Shown: one piece after another, positions 8,101-13,715 of the stretch | Layout: every line of letters starts with the position of its first letter | How positions within the stretch are numbered: the first letter of the stretch is position 1 | Source of the DNA: Bacillota bacterium | GTDB taxonomy: Bacteria > Bacillota > Clostridia > Peptostreptococcales > Anaerovoracaceae | Length of the DNA stretch: 13,715 nucleotides | NCBI GenBank assembly: GCA_016284575.1 | Contig: JAEEPD010000138.1 | Location: 1 to 13,715, forward strand | Direction of reading: 5' to 3' | The notes under the pieces: model-generated | What the model saw: the letters and a program-made list of their open reading frames with translations, nothing else | The model's database searches: none | Told to the model about the DNA's origin: nothing | Program-made: the position numbers and the translations under genes

Positions 8101-8389
8101 CGGGAACGACGATGATGCCCATGGTGCTGAGCTTCGTGTCTGCGGGTATGTTGATGTCATCCGTCAGGACGAACTCGGCTATCCAGCCTATCCAGGCATC
8201 CGGGTCGTTCTGATGCGCAGCTTCGAAGTCGTCGCAGAGCTGCTGGTATTCGTTTATGGCTGCCTTAAGCTCCGCAAGAGTTGCCACATTCACCGATGTT
8301 TCTGTCTCGCTCAGGCCGAAGGCTGCCGCAGGCATCATGGCGACGCACAGCGCTATCATCAGCACAAGCGATAGTATTCGTTTATTCAT
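5105..8389 (-). CDS. Secreted SLH-domain surface protein with duplicated N-terminal module
   Basis: A 1094-residue exported protein. Residues 1-25 are a signal peptide (MNKR, hydrophobic core, AAAFG). Two related modules follow at about 36-205 and 239-410, both with DPDAWIGW, a TMGGETAI-NYGT stretch and repeated short beta-strand segments (TLTI, VKSG). They look like right-handed beta-solenoid or adhesin-type units. A middle region of unknown fold runs to about 660, then InlB/Listeria-type beta modules to 835 (for example VTISFVNYDGTVL and YTYSFTGWEP). A Ser/Gly/Asp-rich linker covers about 836-880. Three SLH domains occupy 911-1094 (FTDV, WAYALGITDG, FAPEDECTRAQM and their repeats); these bind pyruvylated wall polymer. 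AAGGAG (8395-8400) precedes the ATG. The gene has its own promoter and a hairpin module shared with the kinase operon. Ligand unknown; adhesion or S-layer accessory role inferred. Confidence 0.93.
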   Translation of the reverse strand: MNKRILSLVLMIALCVAMMPAAAFGLSETETSVNVATLAELKAAINEYQQLCDDFEAAHQNDPDAWIGWIAEFVLTDDINIPADTKLSTMGIIVVPEGKTLTIESGEVSNLGIRNSGTVLVKSGGELQTTMGGETAILNYGTISVEEGAVLQSMFGGSVNNQSGATLTIDGDFFCRGFTDDQSGDTTPWFRNAGTVEGSGTVYACQEPFVNQSALYDLLTDALAGTGLTVKEQGSYFVSSYDELQAAIDDYQQQCKAFEDAHQEDPDAWIGWVAQFHMEDDIEIPEGAEPDTTGNIIVPSGKTLTISRGAEATLGLEIYGEVIVKSGAFLGTTMGGETAITNYGTLTVEKAAVLQSQMGGHVYNKPQGELKLDGIFVCNGYHDSDENSPNYGQNVLWFDNYGAVSGEGRMVIMPVICFGGSDTPAMRADMASKARAFLGNSSIPVYVFAGSFEELAALNAEAAVEGLFAGCDPEDPGDGQPMMRITDDLSLSKALWVEDGMDLVIENGKTLSIPGFDKLIFGRRGRIVVEAAGAASPDALAGGTLTVGGSKLLSGTDAEAVIRPTEDISWLSAGSYFPDEEYPKKALWLYLLQDAEGSGSIPESSALDPQLNLIVDDECVLTVTGTMTAPYVEVRGTVVNGENLTAGGAMYYNRSVGRIVVTGRTIYEVAFDLNHDDLWYGMGLEDESANRFYFDDNEVDYEPVWDGHTFSGWKIISGWDEVTEEQLAAFEIKEDGGRYYVDEPTEFPIIVQAQWDQAPEEPQEPEKVTISFVNYDGTVLQTSQELIGSMPAFSGETPEKPADSSYTYSFTGWEPQLAEASVDTTYTAVFSSEAVQQQGDSGSSGDSGDSGSSSGSSGSGDSGSSGSSSSGSSGSGSSTAEPPQETSPAAVETTAGAITLPPAVDLDSVEIPFTDVEDENAFYYEPVKWAYALGITDGKTEDSFAPEDECTRAQMMTFLWRAAGCPEIEADSSFGDVPENSYYYKAVLWAASLGITDGTSEGKFSPDSIINRGQMATFLYRFAQASKLLNTELTEEQKAAVPFTDLTEGAYYETAVMWAFINEISDGTTATTFRPDAPCVRGQIVTFLFRALAQ

Positions 8390-8458
8390 TTATACTCCTT
8401 TCTGCTCCGGGCAGGTTGGCAGTGCAAGCCCGCCGGAAGCGATAAATCCAACAATTAA

Positions 8459-8484
8459 ATTATATTTTTCGGTGCAATAAAAAA
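8459..8484 (-). promoter_or_regulatory. Putative promoter of the SLH gene
   Basis: On the minus strand a perfect TATAAT (8459-8464) lies 21 bases after the GCCCAC arm of the hairpin at 8485-8503. A good -35 hexamer is lacking: the expected position is the ACCTTT at the end of the hairpin arm, which hints at an activator or an operator overlapping -35. The leader to the ATG is about 65-70 bases and includes GC-rich, foldable sequence. Confidence 0.5.
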
Positions 8485-8503
8485 GGTGGGCGAAGTGCCC
8501 ACC
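8478..8503 (-). terminator. Terminator after the kinase gene, also part of a shared promoter module
   Basis: Perfect stem GGTGGGC-ACTTC-GCCCACC followed by TTTTTTATT on the minus strand, 62 bases beyond the kinase stop. A near-copy occurs at 10508-10533 in front of the HTH gene. It may serve both as terminator and as an inverted-repeat protein site touching the -35 region of the SLH promoter. Confidence 0.85.
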
Positions 8504-8565
8504 AGCATTGTTTTGGATGCGCAGGGAGGACCAATGGATGGCCTCCTTGCCGCCGCTTTAAATAT

Positions 8566-9963
8566 TTATTTTACCTGCTCCAGGCCCTCGAACACCCTGT
8601 CCGTGTTGGCAAGGATAAGGGCCAGCTCTCCAAGGCTTATATCAAGGGGCCTGTTGAGGCCGGACAGTATGCCATTCTCCTCGGCAAAGGCCAGGGTCAC
8701 CCGGACTCCGGGGTAGAAGCCGTTGTCATCCTTAAGGGCTGACCAGTCCGCCGCTATGGAGGGGTCGTGGGCCTTGACTGCTGCGTAGACCGCCACATCC
8801 CTGTCCATGTTCTGGGCGTCGTCCCAGCCCCAGGGGAAGAAGAAGGCCTCGCTTTCCTGGGGCATCTGGTCGTTGAAGGCGTAGACATAGTCCCTGTCCA
8901 GGCCGTAAAGCTCTATGAGGGCCTTGCGGAGGTCCCCCATGCGGGCCAGGTCGTCAGCTGCATCGAACATATCCGTGCCGTATTTACCCTTCATGTAGGC
9001 GACGGCATCGGCTATGCGCTCCTCGTCCGACATGTAGGCGGGGATGTGGTCCGGGGTGTAGGGCGTGTAGGTGAGGGCCTTGTAAGCCTTAAAGCCGCCG
9101 AAGCCCAGGAGGGCGACGGCAAGAAGCGCTGCAGCCGTAAGCCCTGCGGTCCTTCTTAGCTGCGCCGCGGGATTCGCCGAAAGAAGGGCCCTTTTAACGC
9201 TCTGCATGTCCTTAAAGCGCTTCTCCGGAGCGAAGGCTGTGCAGCGGTCGATTATCCTCTGAAGAGGCCTGTAAAGCCTGATGTTGGGATTGGGCCGTAT
9301 GCTTCCCGTCAGCAGCATGCGAAGAAGCACGCCAAAGGAGTAGATGTCCGCTCTGGCATCCGTCTGTGCGAAGCCGTACTGCTCCGGAGGGGCGTAGCCC
9401 CGGGTCCCGAAGAACAGGGTGTCGGACTCCGCCTCCGGCTTGAAGCTCCTTGCTATGTCAAAATCTATGAGATAAACATTGGGGCTGCCTGAGCCCTTTT
9501 CAAAGGCCAGGATCACGTTCTCCGGCTTTATGTCCCTGTGGATGACGGGCTCGGGACGGCTGTGAAGGAAGATGAGTATGTCCGAAAGCTTAAGGCAGAT
9601 ATCGACTATCTCCCTGCGGCTCAGCTGGTTTTCCCTCGCGTATTCGCTCAGGGAGCTTCCCTCTATGTATTCTCTTACCACCACCAGAAAGCGTTCGTTT
9701 TCGAAGCGGCCCAGGTATCTGGGGAGTCCGGGATGGACCGGGCCCTCAAGCATACCGGCGCTGCCGAGCTCAAGCAGGCTGCGGTCGTAGCACTTTGCCA
9801 CCGCAGACAGACCGTCGCTTTTTCTCCTGACTATGAAGGTCTCCCAGCCCCGGTGGCCGGAAAGGCATTCCATGAGGTCGTATTCCGCCAGAAAATCCTC
9901 CGGGTAGCCCAGGCGGTCAAAGCTCTGGTCTATGAGCTGCAGCTCGGAAAAATCCTTAGTCAT
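8566..9963 (-). CDS. Transmembrane serine/threonine protein kinase
   Basis: A 465-residue Hanks-type kinase. The cytoplasmic catalytic domain spans about residues 25-265, with a loose glycine loop (LSGHRGWETFIV, 34-45), the VAK lysine K57, the catalytic loop HRDIKPEN (D144), IDFDIAR in place of DFG (Mg-binding D167), GTRGYAPPEQYG (activation segment / APE) and DARADIYSFGVLL. A transmembrane helix lies at about 272-291, followed by about 174 extracytoplasmic residues with no recognised PASTA or other sensor domain. The ATG at 9963 is chosen because GGGGAGGG (9971-9978) precedes it; an in-frame TTG at 9981 overlaps that site. The start overlaps the HTH gene by 8 bases, indicating coupled expression. 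DFD instead of DFG is common in this clostridial sub-type, so the kinase is probably active. Targets are unknown; the HTH neighbour is a natural candidate. Confidence 0.94.
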   Translation of the reverse strand: MTKDFSELQLIDQSFDRLGYPEDFLAEYDLMECLSGHRGWETFIVRRKSDGLSAVAKCYDRSLLELGSAGMLEGPVHPGLPRYLGRFENERFLVVVREYIEGSSLSEYARENQLSRREIVDICLKLSDILIFLHSRPEPVIHRDIKPENVILAFEKGSGSPNVYLIDFDIARSFKPEAESDTLFFGTRGYAPPEQYGFAQTDARADIYSFGVLLRMLLTGSIRPNPNIRLYRPLQRIIDRCTAFAPEKRFKDMQSVKRALLSANPAAQLRRTAGLTAAALLAVALLGFGGFKAYKALTYTPYTPDHIPAYMSDEERIADAVAYMKGKYGTDMFDAADDLARMGDLRKALIELYGLDRDYVYAFNDQMPQESEAFFFPWGWDDAQNMDRDVAVYAAVKAHDPSIAADWSALKDDNGFYPGVRVTLAFAEENGILSGLNRPLDISLGELALILANTDRVFEGLEQVK

Positions 9964-10408
9964 TTCTGTTGCCCTCCCCAAGAAGCGGCAGCTTGTATTT
10001 TTCCAGAGCCAGCTGGCATTCCACGACGCCGGCCCTGTGCTGCAGACAGAAAACTATGATCATATCCCGCTTGACCTTGGGGTGAAGCAGGCTTTTTCTT
10101 GCGATCTTAAGCATCTCCTGGGCTCCCTCGTAGTCCAGCTCAAAGCCGAAGGCCAGCTGGAGCACAGTGTCCCGGGAGGGGTTCCTCCTGCCGGAGAAGA
10201 TCTGGTGACCATAGGATTTTTCTATGTTGGCCCGGTTTATGATGCGCTCGGGCACCTCGCCCTTTCTTCTGCAGAGGGCGGCTATGTAGTCCGTAAAGCT
10301 GGGAAAGCCAAGGCTTGCGGAGCCCTTGTCCATAAGGTGGTCCAGGCTGGACTCCATGAACATGAGCTTCAGCAGCTCCTCTGTACTGAGTTTTTCCTTT
10401 TCTGCCAT
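9956..10408 (-). CDS. XRE-like helix-turn-helix protein paired with the kinase
   Basis: A 150-residue cytoplasmic protein. Residues about 38-100 form an HTH of the XRE/Cro type (FTDYIAALCRRKGEVPERII, then YGHQIFSGRRNPSRDTVLQLAFGF), where IFSGRRNPSRD is the turn and recognition-helix entry. The C-terminal part (100-143, LHPKVKRDMIIVFCLQHRAG, then LALEKYKLPLL) is characteristic of small HTH proteins found beside IDFD-type kinases in Clostridia. GGAGG (10415-10419) lies 6 bases before the ATG. It is the first gene of a two-gene operon with the kinase. It may be a phosphorylation target and a transcription regulator, possibly of its own operon and of the SLH gene, which share a cis element. DNA binding is inferred from the fold and has not been demonstrated here. 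Confidence 0.85.
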   Translation of the reverse strand: MAEKEKLSTEELLKLMFMESSLDHLMDKGSASLGFPSFTDYIAALCRRKGEVPERIINRANIEKSYGHQIFSGRRNPSRDTVLQLAFGFELDYEGAQEMLKIARKSLLHPKVKRDMIIVFCLQHRAGVVECQLALEKYKLPLLGEGNRND

Positions 10409-10488
10409 AGGGCGCCTCCGGGTGCGGTCAACGGTTTACGCAATAGCGGCTCCGGGGGACAGGGCTCCCGCGCCGCAGTTAACAATAT

Positions 10489-10515
10489 AATATATCATTA
10501 CGGCTGAAATAAAAA
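10489..10515 (-). promoter_or_regulatory. Putative promoter of the HTH-kinase operon
   Basis: On the minus strand TATATT (10489-10494) lies exactly 21 bases after a GCCCAC hairpin arm, as at the SLH gene. The -35 region (ACTTTT) falls on the hairpin end and is poor. The leader to the HTH start is about 75 bases and holds a GCGGC / GCCGC stem. Confidence 0.5.
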
Positions 10516-10533
10516 GTGGGCACCAAGCCCACC
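10508..10533 (-). promoter_or_regulatory. Inverted repeat / hairpin upstream of the HTH-kinase operon
   Basis: On the minus strand GGTGGGC-TTGGT-GCCCAC followed by TTTTTATT. It looks like a terminator, but the upstream AEC gene already has its own terminator at 10643-10668 and no gene lies between. It matches the hairpin in front of the SLH gene in both arms, loop length, T-run and distance to -10. It could be an operator, or the end of a short unannotated RNA starting within about 10534-10640. Confidence 0.6.
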
Positions 10534-10604
10534 TGCACCCAGTCTGCTTCGCCGGCCGTTTGAGTATAACTGTTTAGGACGTTTTCACGCCCGGCTTAAG
10601 CTAA

Positions 10605-10627
10605 ATCGCCTATCGTCAATAAACGAT
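10605..10627. repeat. 23-bp intergenic repeat, copy 2
   Basis: Exact copy of 4976-4998 in the same orientation. On the minus strand it lies 15 bases beyond the AEC gene terminator. The flanking bases toward the terminator are also partly alike in the two copies. Confidence 0.85.
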
Positions 10628-10642
10628 TAAGGCATGGATTAT

Positions 10643-10668
10643 AAAAGAGCGGCCCGGAGGCCGCCCTT
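10643..10668 (-). terminator. Terminator after the AEC transporter gene
   Basis: On the minus strand AAAGGGCGGCC-TCCG-GGCCGCTCTTTT, a stem of 11 pairs including one G-U, ending in a T-run. It lies 5 bases after the AEC stop codon. Confidence 0.85.
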
Positions 10669-10672
10669 TGCT

Positions 10673-11599
10673 TTACATAACCAGATTGTAGAGGATGACC
10701 AGGGCCGGGATGGTGAACATGCAGGCGAAGGTGGTCATTGTGAAGATCCCCGTGGCGTAGCCGGCGTTCTTTCCGTAGCGCACCGCGAAGATATTGTTGT
10801 TCGTGGCAGAAGGTGTGCCTGCCGCAATGAAGACGGTCAGGGACAGCAGCTGGGGAAGCGGCAGCAGCTTAAGGACGAGCAGCATCAGCAGGGGCGAGAT
10901 TATCAGCCTTATGGCCGAGATAAGAAGGATGCGGGCGTGGCCGAAGACCTCCTTAAGATTGCTCCTTGCAATGATGGAGCCGGAAATGATCATGGCCACG
11001 GGGGTGGTGCTGCCCGCGATGGACTTAAGGGGCGCGGAAACTATCTCCGGCACCGGGATGCGGGTGAAGAAAATCACCATTCCTATAAGTATGCATATGA
11101 TGGTGGGGGTGTGCAGGATCTTCCGGAAGGTATCCTTTCCCGCGGATTCGCCGCTCATCAGCATTATGCCGTAGGTCCACATGAAGACATTCTGTATCAG
11201 TATAAGGGTGGACATGTAGAAGACCGCCTCGCTGCCCACGATAGCAGTCACTATGGGAATGCCCATAAAGCCCAGGTTCCCGAAGGTGATGCAGGCTCTT
11301 TCAACCTCCCAGTCAGGGGCGCCCTTTTTTACGGCGATGAAGGATTCGGCTATGGCGAACAGCATCATCACGACGCAGAGGCCCATGCTTATGAACAGAC
11401 CCTTAGCCTTTTCCGCATCGTAGCCGCCCAGATAGCTGCTGAGCAGATTTATGGGGTTTATGACCATCAGCAGCAGCGTGGATGCTGCCGCGGTGATCTT
11501 TTCATCGATTATGCCCAGCTTTGTGAAAATGATGCCCACCAGGACCATTATCATGATCCTTATTATGGCGTTTCCTGCTACCAGTGTCAGTGCTCCCAT
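10673..11599 (-). CDS. AEC (auxin efflux carrier) family transporter
   Basis: A 308-residue integral membrane protein with about ten hydrophobic helices, the normal size and topology of the family. Typical elements are the N-terminal GIIFTKLGIIDE, the first-half NPINLLSSYLGGY unwound-helix motif, the FGNLGFMGIPIVTAI segment, and the C-terminal AAGTPSATNNNIFAVRYG followed by the final helix. AEC proteins are secondary carriers, often for dicarboxylates such as malate or other organic anions; the substrate here cannot be read. The ATG at 11599 is preceded by AAAGGA. The gene stands alone, with its own promoter divergent from the metal operon and its own terminator. Family call is firm, substrate open. 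Confidence 0.93.
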   Translation of the reverse strand: MGALTLVAGNAIIRIMIMVLVGIIFTKLGIIDEKITAAASTLLLMVINPINLLSSYLGGYDAEKAKGLFISMGLCVVMMLFAIAESFIAVKKGAPDWEVERACITFGNLGFMGIPIVTAIVGSEAVFYMSTLILIQNVFMWTYGIMLMSGESAGKDTFRKILHTPTIICILIGMVIFFTRIPVPEIVSAPLKSIAGSTTPVAMIISGSIIARSNLKEVFGHARILLISAIRLIISPLLMLLVLKLLPLPQLLSLTVFIAAGTPSATNNNIFAVRYGKNAGYATGIFTMTTFACMFTIPALVILYNLVM

Positions 11600-11625
11600 G
11601 GTCTTTTCCTTTCAGATACCCGATA

Positions 11626-11654
11626 ACTATAGTCCCGCCGGGGGCAAAAGTCAA
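11626..11654 (-). promoter_or_regulatory. Promoter of the AEC transporter gene
   Basis: On the minus strand TTGACT (11649-11654), 17-base spacer, TATAGT (11626-11631), ending 26 bases before the start codon. Near-consensus sigma-A promoter. The spacer is GC-rich (CCCCCGGCGGG) with a small inverted repeat. Confidence 0.78.
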
Positions 11655-11687
11655 TGAAGAAGAGCCCGGATTCAAATACAAAAAGTG

Positions 11688-11716
11688 TTGACATTCAGCG
11701 GTTTTCGGCGTATATT
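11688..11716 (+). promoter_or_regulatory. Strong promoter of the metal operon
   Basis: TTGACA (11688-11693), exactly 17 bases, TATATT (11711-11716). A full consensus -35 implies high potential strength, so control probably comes from a repressor at the repeats just downstream and/or from the leader. Divergent from the AEC promoter 34 bases away. Confidence 0.85.
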
Positions 11717-11723
11717 TAAGACA

Positions 11724-11763
11724 GAGTTAAACATCTCTAACTCAAATTAAATACCTCTAACTC
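11724..11763 (+). promoter_or_regulatory. Tandem operator-like repeats downstream of the metal promoter
   Basis: Two direct repeats, TTAAACATCTCTAACTC (11727-11743) and TTAAATACCTCTAACTC (11747-11763), 15 of 17 bases alike and set exactly 20 bases apart, two turns of the helix. An inverted half-site GAGTTA (11724-11729) precedes the first, and a further TCTAACT occurs at 11812-11818. They start at about the transcription start, a good place for repression. The half-site resembles those of metal-responsive DtxR-type regulators; that link is a guess. Confidence 0.6.
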
Positions 11764-11790
11764 CATTGAGGCCTTGCAATAAAAAGCTTT

Positions 11791-11830
11791 GGCGGCGCAG
11801 CCGGAAATTTATCTAACTGATGCGCCGTCC
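11791..11830 (+). promoter_or_regulatory. Leader hairpin before the HMA gene
   Basis: GGCGGCGCA (11791-11799) pairs with TGCGCCGTCC (11821-11830), 9 pairs with one bulged T, closing a 21-base loop. The ribosome site AAAGGAG begins 11 bases later. No T-run, so not a terminator; it may affect mRNA stability or translation. Confidence 0.5.
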
Positions 11831-11856
11831 CCAACTGATAAAAGGAGATAAAGACC

Positions 11857-12075
11857 ATGAGAAAAACTTTCAAGGTAGAAGGCATCGATTGCCCCAACTG
11901 CGCAGCCAAGCTGGAGAGAAATATCCAGAAGATCAAGGGCGTTGAGGATGCCGCCGTTGTCTATGCCACAGGCAAGCTGACTGTTGAAGCTCCCGACGAC
12001 AAGTTCGAGGCCATCATGGATGAGGCTGTTGCCATCGCCGCAAAGCTGGAGCCCGACTGGCACATTATAAGATAA
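11857..12075 (+). CDS. Heavy-metal-associated (HMA) domain protein
   Basis: A 72-residue single-domain protein. Residues 3-68 form the beta-alpha-beta-beta-alpha-beta HMA fold with the metal site GIDCPNCAAKLE (C12 and C15), then IQKIKGVEDAAVVYATGKLTV. It binds a soft or transition metal ion through the two cysteines and probably hands it to the ATPase encoded next. In many Clostridia this domain is a separate gene in front of a Zn/Cd-type ATPase; here it replaces the ATPase N-terminal domain. AAAGGAG (11841-11847) lies 9 bases upstream of the ATG. It is the first gene after the strong metal promoter. The ending EPDWHIIR is typical of the separate clostridial form. Metal identity is not decided by sequence. 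Confidence 0.92.
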   Translation: MRKTFKVEGIDCPNCAAKLERNIQKIKGVEDAAVVYATGKLTVEAPDDKFEAIMDEAVAIAAKLEPDWHIIR

Positions 12076-12100
12076 TAACAGCAGCAGATAGCTTTTTGGA

Positions 12101-12142
12101 TGCTGCGATCTGCGACATTGACCGCAGACCGCAGTATTTTTT
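12101..12142 (+). terminator. Terminator or attenuator between HMA gene and ATPase gene
   Basis: CTGCGATCTGCG (12103-12114) pairs with CGCAGACCGCAG (12123-12134) at 11 of 12 positions, extended by two more pairs to 12101 and 12136, with an 8-base loop and TTTTTT at 12137-12142. It sits 10 bases before the ATPase ATG and leaves no room for another promoter, so the ATPase must be made by read-through. This would give more HMA protein than ATPase. Confidence 0.82.
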
Positions 12143-12152
12143 GGTGAATTAA

Positions 12153-13715
<1,563 letters not shown>

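Noticed and set aside
6950..8374. Long plus-strand open frame (474 codons) opposite the SLH gene
   Set aside because: It lies wholly antisense to a gene with signal peptide, repeats and SLH domains; its translation has no recognisable domain and no ribosome site. It is open because of the codon bias of the real gene.
9964..9981. Upstream TTG start for the kinase
   Set aside because: The TTG overlaps the GGGGAGGG ribosome site that serves the ATG at 9963 and has no site of its own.
10634..11626. Plus-strand open frame of 330 codons across the AEC gene
   Set aside because: Its product is His/Asp/Gly-rich with no fold signature, and the opposite strand encodes a clear ten-helix transporter with promoter and terminator.

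Overview
The window looks like chromosomal DNA of an anaerobic Gram-positive bacterium of the class Clostridia. The pointers are an S-layer-homology (SLH) surface protein, a Hanks-type kinase of the IDFD sub-type paired with a small HTH protein, AGGAGG-type ribosome binding sites, and a metal ATPase whose HMA domain is a separate gene. Coding regions are moderately GC-rich, with many GGC, CTG and AAG codons. One AT-rich patch (about 1660-3030) stands apart. Genus cannot be called from the sequence alone.

Layout. 1-1558 (+): the end of a class V aminotransferase / cysteine desulfurase-like gene overlaps a LysR regulator by 11 bases; a strong terminator follows at 1635-1661. 1663-3030: AT-rich zone holding one minus-strand gene (2067-2858) of a clostridial family with PD-(D/E)XK-like motifs. 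Its promoter overlaps a perfect 17-bp palindrome. 3031-4912 (+): an esterase-like alpha/beta hydrolase, a nitroreductase and a small membrane protein with a coiled coil. 5105-10408 (-): an HTH protein and a transmembrane serine/threonine kinase overlap by 8 bp, followed by a 1094-residue SLH surface protein that has its own promoter. 10673-11599 (-): an auxin-efflux-carrier (AEC) family transporter. 11688-13715 (+): a metal operon with a strong promoter, tandem operator-like repeats, a 72-residue HMA protein, an intergenic terminator/attenuator and a P1B-type ATPase cut by the window end.

How the genes may work together. The HTH-kinase operon and the SLH gene share an upstream cis module: an inverted repeat GGTGGGC-N5-GCCCAC lying exactly 21 bases before the -10 box in both. 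Together they look like a candidate cell-envelope signalling unit: a membrane kinase with an outside sensor domain, a cytoplasmic HTH partner, and an exported wall-anchored protein under a matching control element. The HMA protein and ATPase form a metal-efflux pair in which the hairpin between them could make the small protein in excess. A second repeated module, a terminator followed by an exact 23-bp repeat, lies after both the SLH gene and the AEC transporter gene.

The strongest leads are the shared hairpin-promoter module, the ATPase that appears to lack its first membrane helix, the metal-operon operators and attenuator, and the repeated terminator module. The functional roles of these elements are inferences; only their sequences are observed.
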